Below are positions 52,398-61,136 of a DNA stretch of 64,000 nt, piece after piece (within the stretch, counting starts at the first letter, position 1; each line of letters opens with the position of its first letter). Made by a program: the position numbers and the translations under genes. Source of the DNA: Streptomyces sp. HD (lineage in GTDB: Bacteria > Actinomycetota > Actinomycetes > Streptomycetales > Streptomycetaceae); NCBI RefSeq assembly GCF_028369295.1, contig NZ_JAQMYP010000038.1, forward strand, positions 38,800 through 102,799, read 5' to 3'. The notes below the pieces were generated by a model that saw nothing but the letters and a program-made list of their open reading frames with translations, ran no database searches and had not been told where the DNA came from.

Positions 52398-53928
52398 CGG
52401 TGACCTTCTCCGCGGCCGCGACCAACTCCCCGCCGCGCACGAACGCGTCGGCAGCGGCGAGGTCGGGGGCCAGGAACCGGTCGGGCCCGGCGCCGTTGAC
52501 TCCGGCGGCCCGTGCGGCGTCGATGACGGCCTGGGAGGCCGGTGCCGGGGTGAGCCCCTCGCGCAGCTCGATGGCGCGGGTGGCGGCGTAGAGCTCGACG
52601 GCGAGGACGCGCGTGAGGTTGCCGACGGCGGTACGCAGCTTGCGGGCGGCGGACCAGCCCATGGAGACGTGGTCCTCCTGCATGGCGGACGACGGGATCG
52701 AGTCCGCGGAGGCGGGCACGGCCAGCCGCTTCATCTCGCTCACCAGGGCGGCCTGGGTGTACTGGGCGATCATCAGCCCCGAGTCGACACCCGCGTCGTC
52801 GGCGAGGAACGGCGGCAGACCGTGGCTGCGGTTCTTGTCGAGCAGCCGGTCGGTACGGCGCTCGGCGATGGACGCGAGATCGGCGGCGGCGATGGCGAGG
52901 AAGTCGAGGACGTAGGCGACGGGCGCCCCATGGAAGTTGCCGTTGGACTCGACGCGCCCGTCCGGCAGCACCACCGGATTGTCGACGGCGGAGGCGAGCT
53001 CCCGCTCAGCGACGAGCCGGGCATGCGCCATGGTGTCCCGCCCGGCACCGGCGACCTGCGGAGCGCACCGCACCGAGTAGGCGTCCTGGACGCGGGGCGC
53101 GTCGTCCTGGTGGTGCCCGGTGAGCCCCGAACCCTCCAGCACGGCGAGCATGTTGGCGGCGGAGGCGCCCTGCCCCGGGTGCGGCCGGATGGCGTGCAAC
53201 TCGGGCGCGAGCACCTTCGCCGTCCCCAGGAGGGCTTCGAGGCTCAGGGCGGCGGTGATGTCGGCGGCCTTGTACAGGCTGTCCAGGTCGGCGAGGGCCA
53301 TGACCAGCATGCCGAGCATGCCGTCGGTGCCGTTGAGGAGGGCGAGGCCTTCCTTCTCTCGCAGCTCGACGGGAGCGATGCCGTGCGCGGCGAGAAGCTC
53401 ACCGGCGGGCCGCACCACCCCGTCCGCCCCCTCGGCGTCGCCCTCCCCCATCAGCGTGAGGGCGCAGTGGGACAGCGGCGCGAGGTCACCGGAGCACCCG
53501 AGCGAGCCGTACTCGTGAACAACGGGCGTGATACCGGCGTTGAGAACATCGGCGATGGTCTGCGCGACCTCGGGCCGTACGCCGGTGTGCCCCGAGCAGA
53601 GCGTCTTGAGCCGCAGGAACATCAGCGCCCGTACGACCTCCCGCTCCACGCGCGGCCCCATCCCCGCGGCGTGCGACCGGACGATGTTGCGCTGCAGCTG
53701 GGCCCGCAGCTCCTGGCTGATGTGCCGGGTCGCCAGGGCACCGAAGCCGGTGGAGACGCCGTACACGGGGTCGGGCTTGGCGGCCAGCGCATCCACGATC
53801 TCGCGAGCCGCGGCCAGCGCCGCGACCGCCTCCCCCGACAACTCGACCCGGGCCCCGCCGCGCGCCACGGCGAGGACGTCGGACGCGGTGACCCCGGACG
53901 TCCCCACCACCACAGTGTGCATATCCAT
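52384..53928 (-). CDS. hutH: Histidine ammonia-lyase
   Basis: 514 aa. The MIO cofactor tripeptide lies at 145-147 in GSLGCSGDLAPLSH, with Cys in place of the usual Ala before Ser-Gly; as I recall, other Streptomyces enzymes share this. YGVSTGFGAL, NGTDGMLGML and NFHGAPVAYVLDF are further family phrases. It removes ammonia from histidine to give urocanate, the first step of histidine use. Two ATGs lie at 53928 and 53922. A promoter with GTGACA (53959-53964) and TACGCT (53936-53941), 17 bases apart, ends seven bases before the ATG, so a leaderless message is likely. No other hut genes are nearby, as is usual in Streptomyces. Confidence 0.95.
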   Translation of the reverse strand: MDMHTVVVGTSGVTASDVLAVARGGARVELSGEAVAALAAAREIVDALAAKPDPVYGVSTGFGALATRHISQELRAQLQRNIVRSHAAGMGPRVEREVVRALMFLRLKTLCSGHTGVRPEVAQTIADVLNAGITPVVHEYGSLGCSGDLAPLSHCALTLMGEGDAEGADGVVRPAGELLAAHGIAPVELREKEGLALLNGTDGMLGMLVMALADLDSLYKAADITAALSLEALLGTAKVLAPELHAIRPHPGQGASAANMLAVLEGSGLTGHHQDDAPRVQDAYSVRCAPQVAGAGRDTMAHARLVAERELASAVDNPVVLPDGRVESNGNFHGAPVAYVLDFLAIAAADLASIAERRTDRLLDKNRSHGLPPFLADDAGVDSGLMIAQYTQAALVSEMKRLAVPASADSIPSSAMQEDHVSMGWSAARKLRTAVGNLTRVLAVELYAATRAIELREGLTPAPASQAVIDAARAAGVNGAGPDRFLAPDLAAADAFVRGGELVAAAEKVTGPLQ

Positions 53929-53935
53929 ATTCAGG

Positions 53936-53964
53936 AGCGTACGCACTGAAGACGAAGATGTCAC
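53936..53964 (-). promoter_or_regulatory. Candidate leaderless hutH promoter
   Basis: On the minus strand GTGACA and TACGCT are separated by 17 bases and the hutH ATG (53928) is seven bases past the -10. No Shine-Dalgarno sequence is present between them. Confidence 0.6.
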
Positions 53965-54057
53965 TAGCCGAGAATCGGTTCACCCCTTACCGGAAAGGGC
54001 ACCGCCGCTTCCCGGCGCCGGCCGACACCGCCCAGAGGGCCAGGGTGCCCGCCACCG

Positions 54058-55206
54058 TCACGGCACCCGCCCCCGGAACCGCCGCCGCTCCACGGCCCCC
54101 TCCCCGAAGGGCTCCGCATCGGCGAGCCGCACCACCGGATCATCAGGCCCCTCCCGCCCCGCCACGACAGGCCGGTCCGACCGCACGGCCTTCGCCTGGT
54201 ACTGCGCCGCGTCAGCGAGCCGGAACAACCGCCGAGCCGACCGAACGGCCCCGATCTCATCCTCGGTGGACGCCACTCCACAGGCGACCCCCTCCCCCAG
54301 CTCCAACTCCCCGGCCCGACGGCACAGTTCATCGGCGGCCTTCACCACGTCATCGGCAGGCGACCCCACGACCAGCAGACAGAACTCGTCCCCGCCGAGC
54401 CGCGCCGCCAGAGCCCCGGGCAACATGGCCCCGCACAACGACAACACCGACCCGAACCGCTCCAGCAACCGATCCCCCACGGCATGCCCCCGGGTGTCGT
54501 TGACCCGCTTGAGCCCGTTGAGATCACACACCACCAGGCTGACCACGGCACCCTGATCCCGATGCCGCTCGATCGCCTCCTCCAGTCGCACATCGACCGC
54601 CCGCCGATTCGCCAGCCCGGTCAGCGCATCGGTGAACGCCAGCCGCCGAGCCTCCTCCAGCCGCTCACTCTGCGCGATCCCGGCGGCCACCACCGAGGCC
54701 AGAACGGTCGCGAAGTCGGCGTCCCCCCGGTCGAAGACCGGATCACCGACGGACCGGGCGACATACAGCTCCCCCCACGCCCGTCCGTTCAGCACGATCG
54801 GCGCGACGACACAGCACCCCCGCCCACGCCTCCGCAGAGCGGCCACCCGCTGATGGCAGTACCCCGGGTGACCGGCGGAGAGACCGTCGGCCGTCTCCAC
54901 CCACGCGTTGGGTTCCCCACCGGAGGCCCACCGCTCGTGCAGGAACTCGGTGATCTCCGGGAACTGATGCACCGGATAGGCCTCGTCCCCCGGAAACTCC
55001 TCCTCCCCCTGCTTCCGGTCCCCGACGTTCACGAGCACCCGCAACCGCCCGAGTTCCCGCTCCCACACCGACAGCGCGGCAAAGCTCCCGGCCAGCGCCC
55101 GACACGCGCCGAGCGCCGCCGCCCGCCAGGACTCACGCGGGGTGTGCGCCGCCGCCATCCCCTGCGCCAACGCCACCACGGCCGCGAGCCGTCTGTCCTC
55201 ACCCAT
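54058..55206 (-). CDS. GAF-GGDEF protein, probable diguanylate cyclase
   Basis: 382 aa from the ATG at 55206 (a GTG directly before it is possible). Residues 20-170 look like a GAF sensor (SFAALSVWERELGRLRVLV ... CCVVAPIVLNGRAWGELYVA). The GGDEF domain starts at DALTGLANRRAVD and has an intact active site RLGGDEF (271-275). No RxxD inhibitory site precedes it, so product inhibition may be absent. It should make cyclic di-GMP, which in Streptomyces binds BldD and delays development. No membrane helix is seen. A TAGCCT lies six bases before the ATG, again suggesting a leaderless transcript. Confidence 0.88.
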   Translation of the reverse strand: MGEDRRLAAVVALAQGMAAAHTPRESWRAAALGACRALAGSFAALSVWERELGRLRVLVNVGDRKQGEEEFPGDEAYPVHQFPEITEFLHERWASGGEPNAWVETADGLSAGHPGYCHQRVAALRRRGRGCCVVAPIVLNGRAWGELYVARSVGDPVFDRGDADFATVLASVVAAGIAQSERLEEARRLAFTDALTGLANRRAVDVRLEEAIERHRDQGAVVSLVVCDLNGLKRVNDTRGHAVGDRLLERFGSVLSLCGAMLPGALAARLGGDEFCLLVVGSPADDVVKAADELCRRAGELELGEGVACGVASTEDEIGAVRSARRLFRLADAAQYQAKAVRSDRPVVAGREGPDDPVVRLADAEPFGEGAVERRRFRGRVP

Positions 55207-55314
55207 CACTCCAGGCTAGGGAGTTTTGCGACGATTTGGGATATTGGCGTAGCAAACGGGGAGGTCACCGCAGCCCCGAAGGCCAAATCGCCCCCTGCTC
55301 CCGACTCCTCACTC

Positions 55315-56124
55315 CTACTCCCCCGGCCACTCCGGCTTCCGCTTCTCGTTGAAGGCAGCCACCCCCTCCGCCCGGTCCCCCGAGAACGCCGTGGCCCGCC
55401 AAGCGGCGTCCTCGACCTCCAGCCCGGCCCGCAGATCCATCCCGTACCCCACCCGCAACGCCCGCTTGGCGTTCCGCAACCCCACCGGCGAGTTCCCGGC
55501 GATCCGAGCCGCGAGGGCCAGCGCCGCCTCCCGGTCCCGCCCCTCTTCCACCAGCTCGTCCACCAACCCCAGCTCCCGAGCCTCGACGGCCTCGACCCGC
55601 CGCGCGCTGAAGATCAGCTCCGCCGCCCGTGCGGCCCCCACCCGGCGCGGCAGCAACTGCGTACCCCCACCCCCCGGAATGACCCCGACCGACACCTCGG
55701 GCAGCCCCACCACGGCCGTACGGTCGGCCACGATCAGATCGCACGACAACGCCAGCTCGAAGCCACCGCCCAGCGCGAACCCGTGCACGGCCGCGATCGT
55801 CGGCACGGGCAGCTCCAGCACCCCGGTGTACGCCCCGCGCGCCACGGGCCGCTGCCGCACCAGATCGGCGTCGGTGAACGAGTTCCGCTCCTTCAGATCC
55901 GCCCCGACACAGAACGCCCGCTCATGCGTGGAGGTCAGCACCACCACCCGTACGTCCCGGTCGGCAGCCAGCGCCGCACACGCCCCCGCGATCGAACGGG
56001 CCATCTCCGTCGACACGGCGTTCATGGCCTTGGGCCGGTCGAGGGCGAGTTCCGCGACATGCCCCACACCCCCGTCACCATGCCGCCGCACCAGCACGAA
56101 CTCCCCGTACCGCTCCTCGCTCAT
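55315..56124 (-). CDS. Enoyl-CoA hydratase/isomerase family protein
   Basis: 269 aa, crotonase fold. The oxyanion-hole segments are AFCVGADLKER and HGFALGGGFELALSCDL. Glu in GLPEVSVGVIPGGGGTQ is at a typical catalytic place, so hydratase activity is plausible. The ATG at 56124 has GGAGGG upstream. Two GGTTAAC copies just upstream of it (about 56134-56150) could be an operator. The divergent neighbour encodes a proline-rich membrane protein. Confidence 0.88.
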   Translation of the reverse strand: MSEERYGEFVLVRRHGDGGVGHVAELALDRPKAMNAVSTEMARSIAGACAALAADRDVRVVVLTSTHERAFCVGADLKERNSFTDADLVRQRPVARGAYTGVLELPVPTIAAVHGFALGGGFELALSCDLIVADRTAVVGLPEVSVGVIPGGGGTQLLPRRVGAARAAELIFSARRVEAVEARELGLVDELVEEGRDREAALALAARIAGNSPVGLRNAKRALRVGYGMDLRAGLEVEDAAWRATAFSGDRAEGVAAFNEKRKPEWPGE

Positions 56125-56342
56125 GACACCCTCCGGTTAACGTGGGTTAACAACACTCGCCCCGATCATCGCAGCCGGACCCCTCCGGGAAAAGGCCCAT
56201 CACGAGCAGGTCCCGGCTCCGGGCCCGACACCCCGTTCGAGTGACATCCCGCCCGACTCCCGACCCACCGCCCACGCCGGCGCATAACGTGCGCGAGGCC
56301 ACGGCGCATCGGGGGCGCGGGCGTGTTGGGAGGGGGATCGTG

Positions 56343-56951
56343 ATGGGACTTGCGGCGGACAGGCCGAAGGCGCGGCAAACGGCACAGGGGACGACGCCGA
56401 ACGCGGAAGGGGCGGAAACAGCGACGTACGCCACCTCCGCCGGCCTCTTCGGCCCCCGAGGCCGTCACCGCCGCCCCCGTCCCCGCAAGGTCCTCCTCGC
56501 GGCCGGCGGCCTGGCCCTGGCGGCCGGCGCCCTGAGCCTCGTACGCCTGACCCCGGACCCCGTCGTCACCGACCTGGGCGCAACGGAATCCGGCGACACC
56601 CCGCCCCTGGACCTCGGCACCGACTCGGTCCCGACCCCCCACCCGAAACCCAGCCCGTCAACGACCTCCGCGATGGGCGGCCCGGGCGCGACACCGACAA
56701 CGGGCACGATCGTCGTACGGACCACGAACACCCCGGTCATACGACAGCGCGAGGTCCTCGCAACGCCCGACGCACCGCGCCCCACACCACACCCACCGGC
56801 GACCAGTGAAGCCCCCCGACCGACTGCGACCCCACCACCGACGCCGGACGAGCCCTCCACGAGCCCCCCGTCCCCCCAGCCGACACAGCCCGACGAGAAC
56901 ACGGTCTGCATCCCGGTGATCGCCCTGTGCGTGGACCCCCTGAACGACTGA
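56343..56951 (+). CDS. Single-pass membrane protein with Pro/Thr-rich outer region
   Basis: 202 aa from the ATG at 56343 (a GTG directly before it is equally possible) with GGAGGGGG upstream. A basic cytoplasmic part (GPRGRHRRPRPRK) leads into one membrane helix (about 54-72, VLLAAGGLALAAGALSLV). The outer 130 residues are almost entirely Pro/Thr/Ser (TPHPPATSEAPRPTATPPP) and end in a small CIPVIALC element whose two cysteines may pair. The Pro-rich stretch probably spans the wall. It lies between the enoyl-CoA hydratase and cya genes. Function unknown. Confidence 0.75.
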   Translation: MGLAADRPKARQTAQGTTPNAEGAETATYATSAGLFGPRGRHRRPRPRKVLLAAGGLALAAGALSLVRLTPDPVVTDLGATESGDTPPLDLGTDSVPTPHPKPSPSTTSAMGGPGATPTTGTIVVRTTNTPVIRQREVLATPDAPRPTPHPPATSEAPRPTATPPPTPDEPSTSPPSPQPTQPDENTVCIPVIALCVDPLND

Positions 56952-56962
56952 GCCGCCCGCAC

Positions 56963-57020
56963 AACGCCCCTCAAAGGGCGCGGGGAACTGCGCGACCAGC
57001 CACAACGCAACCCGCACCCG
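56963..57020 (+). repeat. Second copy of the dispersed GCGCGGGGAACTGCGCGACC element
   Basis: The spacer between the Pro-rich gene and cya carries GGGCGCGGGGAACTGCGCGA followed by CCAGCCAC and CCCGCACCCG, matching the right arm of the element at 47286-47419. A small CGCCCCTCAAAGGGCG hairpin precedes it and may act as a terminator for both convergent genes. Confidence 0.75.
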
Positions 57021-57046
57021 ACAAACAACAACCACCCAGACGGCGC

Positions 57047-58174
57047 TCAGTCCCCCGCAGACGCCCTCCGCGTCAGAAGCCACGGCTCCACAACACCCAG
57101 CCCCCGCACCGGCCGCTGCCACATCGGCTGCAACGCAAACCGATACACCGGCGGCTCCTCCCCCTCCTTCTCGGCGGCAACCGCCGCCTCCGCCGCCTCC
57201 GCCTCGGAGGCCGGCGCCTCACCCGTTCGGATGAGTTCCTCCGCGAACGCGCTGTCGACGAGGACGGCGTCCCGCGGGGCTATGGACGTCAGCCGGGAGG
57301 CAAGGTTCACGGTCGTACCGAAGACATCGCCCATTCGAGTGGTCACCGTGCCGAAGGCGATGCCGACCCGCAGCTCGGGCATGGTCTCGTCGTTGGCCAT
57401 CGTCTCGATGAGGCGAAGGGCGATCTCCGCCGCGACACCCGCGTCATCGGCGGCGTACAGAACCTCGTCACCGAGCGTCTTGATCAGCCGTCCCCCGCGC
57501 GCGGCCACCAGATCGGCGGCCGTGGTCTCGAAGGCCTCGACGAGTTCGCCGAGTTCCTCCTCCTCCATCCGGCGGGTCAGCCGTGTGAAGCCGACGAGGT
57601 CGGCGAATCCGACCGCCAGCCTCCGGTCGACCATCTCCTCGTCGTCGGCGGTCTGGATGACCCGGCCGGCCGAGGCGGCGAGCTGGCGGCGCCAGACGTA
57701 GACGAGGAACTCCTCCAGCTCGGGCAGGAGCAGCTCGATGATCGGATAGGTCACCTCGGTCCGGGTCATGCCCGGCTCCGGGGGCTCGGTCAGGCCCTCC
57801 AGGAAGGAGTCGATCTGCCACTCGGCGAGCCGCGCGGTGGTCTGCCCGGTCGACCGGGCCACCTGCACCGCCATGGCCTCGCTGAGCAGCCCCGCCTCGA
57901 CGAGACCGGCGAGGCGCCTGAGCGCCAGTACGTCGGCCTCGGTCAGCGCCTTGGCCTGTCCGATGTCGGCGAAGCCCATGGCCCGCCAGAACCTGGACGC
58001 CAGCTCCATGGAGACACCGGCGCTACGGGCCGCCTGAAACGGGGTGTAGCGCCGCTCGGCGCCGAGGATGAGCTGTTCCAGACGCAGGGCGAGCGGATCC
58101 TCGCCGGGTTCGGCGGCGTGGGGGTCCACCCGGCCGTCCGCGCCCGTGCCGGAGCCCGAATCGTCGACGGTCAC
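57047..58174 (-). CDS. cya: Class III adenylate cyclase
   Basis: 375 aa from a GTG at 58174. The first 180 residues form a helical regulatory domain (YTPFQAARSAGVSMELASRF ... ADVLALRRLAGLVEAGLLS) typical of the streptomycete enzyme. The catalytic domain has the metal-binding Asp in VGFADLVGFTRL and Asp in KTLGDEVLY, and the transition-state Asn and Arg in VNLASRLTSIA. It makes cyclic AMP, which with Crp controls germination and antibiotic production in S. coelicolor. A C-terminal acidic stretch (EAPASEAEAAEAAVAAEKEG) interrupts the last segment. No membrane helix is seen. Confidence 0.92.
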   Translation of the reverse strand: MTVDDSGSGTGADGRVDPHAAEPGEDPLALRLEQLILGAERRYTPFQAARSAGVSMELASRFWRAMGFADIGQAKALTEADVLALRRLAGLVEAGLLSEAMAVQVARSTGQTTARLAEWQIDSFLEGLTEPPEPGMTRTEVTYPIIELLLPELEEFLVYVWRRQLAASAGRVIQTADDEEMVDRRLAVGFADLVGFTRLTRRMEEEELGELVEAFETTAADLVAARGGRLIKTLGDEVLYAADDAGVAAEIALRLIETMANDETMPELRVGIAFGTVTTRMGDVFGTTVNLASRLTSIAPRDAVLVDSAFAEELIRTGEAPASEAEAAEAAVAAEKEGEEPPVYRFALQPMWQRPVRGLGVVEPWLLTRRASAGD

Positions 58175-58341
58175 GCCTGCTGCCCTTCCGATCTGCCGCG
58201 GTCAAGTAATCGACCGGCCTTCACTGTACGGCAGGTGTGGGCCACCTCACTCCCGAGAGCCCGCAGGTGATCCCACACCCCTGGCGGCGCGCCGCGAGCG
58301 CCCCCACCTCGGCGTAAGCCCCGCCGGCCCACGCCCGAATG

Positions 58342-59202
58342 TCACGCCAACCGCAGGTGCACGATGTCCCCCGCACCCACCGGCTCCTGCACCCCGTTCT
58401 CCGTGGCGATCACCAGTCGCCCGTCCCCGTCGAGCGCGACCGCCTCCCCGGTGATCGACCGGTCTCCCGGCAGCTCGGCCCGCACCACCTTCCCCAAGGT
58501 CGCGCACCCGGCCGCGTACGCCTCCTGCAACCCGCTCACCACCGGGTCCCCCGCCGCGGCCCGCCACCGCCCGTACCAGTCCTCCAGCGACCGCAGCATG
58601 CCCCGCAGCAGCGGATCCCGGTCGGTGCTGACCGCCCCGGCGAGCGCCAGTGAGCCCGCCTGGGGCACCGGCAGCTCGTCCTCACGCAGCGTGACGTTGA
58701 TGCCGACGCCGACGACCACGCCGTCGCTCCCGGCCCGCTCGGCCAGGATCCCGCCGGCCTTGCGTTCCTCGCCCCCGACGGTCACCAGGAGGTCGTTCGG
58801 CCACTTGAGTGCCGTGTCGACGCCGGCGGTCCGCGCCAGGCCCGTCGCCACGGCGACGCCGGTGAGCAGCGGGAGCCAGCCCCAGCGCGAGATCCCCACG
58901 TCGGACGGCTTGAGCAGCACGGAGAAGAACAGCCCGGAGCGGGCCGGAGCCGTCCACTGCCGTTCAAGCCGTCCCCGGCCGGCCGTCTGCTCCTCGGCGA
59001 CCAGGACGGCGCCCTCCTCGGCCTTGCCCTCGGTCGCCAGGGCCACCAGGTCGGTGTTGGTGGAGCCGGTGCGCTGCACCACCTCCACGTCCCGCCACAG
59101 TCCGCCCTCCCGCACGAGCCCGCGCCGCAGCGCGGCGGCGTTGAGCGGCGGACGGTCCAGATCGGACCAACGGCTGTCGTCTGATGCATCTCGCGGCGTC
59201 AT
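58342..59202 (-). CDS. birA: Biotin-[acetyl-CoA-carboxylase] ligase, short form
   Basis: 286 aa. GSTNTDLVALA, the biotinyl-adenylate loop AGRGRLERQW, ALKWPNDLLV and GVGINVTLRE are the ligase hallmarks; the last 50 residues are the SH3-like C-terminal domain. There is no N-terminal helix-turn-helix, so unlike the E. coli protein it cannot act as a repressor. It attaches biotin to the carrier domains of acyl-CoA carboxylases. It is divergent from pccB across 111 bases, a functional link with the carboxylase genes there. Confidence 0.93.
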   Translation of the reverse strand: MTPRDASDDSRWSDLDRPPLNAAALRRGLVREGGLWRDVEVVQRTGSTNTDLVALATEGKAEEGAVLVAEEQTAGRGRLERQWTAPARSGLFFSVLLKPSDVGISRWGWLPLLTGVAVATGLARTAGVDTALKWPNDLLVTVGGEERKAGGILAERAGSDGVVVGVGINVTLREDELPVPQAGSLALAGAVSTDRDPLLRGMLRSLEDWYGRWRAAAGDPVVSGLQEAYAAGCATLGKVVRAELPGDRSITGEAVALDGDGRLVIATENGVQEPVGAGDIVHLRLA

Positions 59203-59313
59203 GCAAGCCACCCTAGGTGTGGTAAACGCCGCACTGCCGATTGGTAGGCACCCCACTACTCTACGGATGAGTAACCGTCCCCCCTTTTGAGCAGGCAGGG
59301 AGCCACGATCCCG

Positions 59314-60909
59314 ATGTCCGAGCCGGAAGAGATCGACATCCACACCACCGCGGGCAAGCTCGCGGATCTCCAGCGCCGTATCGAGGAAGCGACGCACGCC
59401 GGCTCCGCACGCGCCGTCGAAAAGCAGCACGCCAAGGGCAAGTTGACGGCCCGTGAGCGCATCGAGCTCCTCCTGGACGAGGGCTCCTTCGTCGAGCTCG
59501 ACGAGTTCGCCCGGCATCGGTCGACGAACTTCGGTCTCGACAAGAACCGCCCGTACGGGGACGGGGTGGTGACCGGATACGGCACCGTCGACGGCCGTCC
59601 CGTCGCCGTCTTCTCCCAGGACTTCACCGTGTTCGGCGGTGCGCTGGGCGAGGTCTACGGCCAGAAGATCGTCAAGGTCATGGACTTCGCGCTGAAGACC
59701 GGCTGCCCGGTCATCGGCATCAACGACTCCGGCGGCGCCCGCATCCAGGAAGGTGTGGCCTCGCTCGGCGCGTACGGCGAGATCTTCCGCCGCAACACGC
59801 ACGCCAGCGGTGTCATCCCGCAGATCAGCCTGGTCGTCGGCCCGTGTGCGGGCGGTGCGGTGTACTCGCCCGCCATCACCGACTTCACGATCATGGTCGA
59901 CCAGACCTCGCACATGTTCATCACCGGCCCGGACGTCATCAAGACGGTCACCGGCGAGGACGTCGGCTTCGAGGAGCTGGGCGGCGCCCGCACCCACAAC
60001 TCGGCCTCCGGCGTGGCGCACCACATGGCCGGGGACGAGAAGGACGCCATCGAGTACGTCAAGCAGCTGCTGTCGTACCTGCCGTCCAACAACCTCTCCG
60101 AGCCCCCGGCGTTCCCGGAGGAGGCGGACCTCTCGATCACCGACGAGGACCGTGAGCTGGACACGATCGTGCCGGACAGCGCGAACCAGCCGTACGACAT
60201 GCACACGGTGATCGAGCACATCCTGGACGACGCCGAGTTCTTCGAGACGCAGCCGCTGTTCGCGCCGAACATCCTCACCGGCTTCGGCCGGGTCGAGGGC
60301 CGCCCCGTCGGCATCGTCGCCAACCAGCCGATGCAGTTCGCCGGCTGCCTGGACATCCAGGCCAGCGAGAAGGCGGCCCGCTTCGTGCGGACCTGCGACG
60401 CCTTCAACGTCCCGGTCATCACCTTCGTCGACGTCCCCGGCTTCCTCCCGGGCGTCGACCAGGAGCACGACGGCATCATCCGCCGCGGCGCCAAGCTGAT
60501 CTACGCCTACGCCGAGGCCACGGTCCCGCTGATCACGGTCATCACCCGCAAGGCCTTCGGCGGCGCCTATGACGTCATGGGCTCCAAGCACCTCGGCGCC
60601 GACCTCAACCTCGCCTGGCCCACCGCCCAGATCGCCGTCATGGGCGCCCAGGGCGCGGTCAACATCCTGCACCGGCGCACCCTCGCCGAGGCGGAGGCGA
60701 ACGGCGAGGATCTGGAGGCGGTGCGGGCCCGGCTGATCCAGGAGTACGAGGACACCCTCCTCAACCCCTACGTCGCGGCCGAGCGCGGCTACATCGACTC
60801 CGTCATCATGCCGTCCGACACCCGCAGCCACGTGGTCCGCGGCCTGCGTCAGCTGCGCACCAAGCGGGAATCCCTGCCCCCGAAGAAGCACGGCAACATC
60901 CCCCTCTAG
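59314..60909 (+). CDS. pccB: Acyl-CoA (propionyl-CoA) carboxylase beta subunit
   Basis: 531 aa, carboxyltransferase of two crotonase-like halves. The oxyanion-hole glycines lie in INDSGGARIQEGVASLGAYG and RKAFGGAYDVMGSK. TDFTIMVDQTSHMFITGPDV and FVDVPGFLPGVDQE are family phrases. Asp at the position after ENPY-type AP.ILTGF.. controls acyl selectivity in PccB/AccB; I could not settle it by eye, so propionyl preference is inferred from the gene neighbourhood. The ATG at 59314 has GGGAG upstream; a longer in-frame reading begins in the leader. pccE follows after 17 bases. Confidence 0.93.
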   Translation: MSEPEEIDIHTTAGKLADLQRRIEEATHAGSARAVEKQHAKGKLTARERIELLLDEGSFVELDEFARHRSTNFGLDKNRPYGDGVVTGYGTVDGRPVAVFSQDFTVFGGALGEVYGQKIVKVMDFALKTGCPVIGINDSGGARIQEGVASLGAYGEIFRRNTHASGVIPQISLVVGPCAGGAVYSPAITDFTIMVDQTSHMFITGPDVIKTVTGEDVGFEELGGARTHNSASGVAHHMAGDEKDAIEYVKQLLSYLPSNNLSEPPAFPEEADLSITDEDRELDTIVPDSANQPYDMHTVIEHILDDAEFFETQPLFAPNILTGFGRVEGRPVGIVANQPMQFAGCLDIQASEKAARFVRTCDAFNVPVITFVDVPGFLPGVDQEHDGIIRRGAKLIYAYAEATVPLITVITRKAFGGAYDVMGSKHLGADLNLAWPTAQIAVMGAQGAVNILHRRTLAEAEANGEDLEAVRARLIQEYEDTLLNPYVAAERGYIDSVIMPSDTRSHVVRGLRQLRTKRESLPPKKHGNIPL

Positions 60910-60926
60910 GCCTGCTGGGAGCAGCC

Positions 60927-61136
60927 ATGAACATCAAGGTCCTGCGGGGCAACCCGACACCGGAGGAGCTGGCCGCCGCACTGGCGGTGGTCCGCGCCCG
61001 CGCCGCGGCGGCAGCAGCCACGCCGCCCGGCGCGCCCAAGCCGCGGGACGGGTGGTCGGACCCGTCCCGCATCGCAGCACACCGCCTGCCTCAGCCGGGC
61101 CCGGCGACCTGGGCCCGTACCTACTGGCCTGGCTAA
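60927..61136 (+). CDS. pccE: Acyl-CoA carboxylase epsilon subunit
   Basis: 69 aa. The typical epsilon form is seen: an N-terminal strand and helix, IKVLRGNPTPEELAAALAVV, an Ala-rich linker, and the C-terminal WARTYWPG. Such subunits are found only in actinomycetes and raise the activity of the alpha-beta carboxylase complex. The ATG at 60927 follows pccB by 17 bases with GGGAGC upstream. Its TAA stop overlaps the stop of the convergent GDSL gene by three to four bases. Confidence 0.92.
   Translation: MNIKVLRGNPTPEELAAALAVVRARAAAAAATPPGAPKPRDGWSDPSRIAAHRLPQPGPATWARTYWPG

Noticed and set aside
59205..60891. Minus-strand extension upstream of birA
   Set aside because: Antisense to pccB; the BirA start at 59202 fits the family and no protein features lie upstream.
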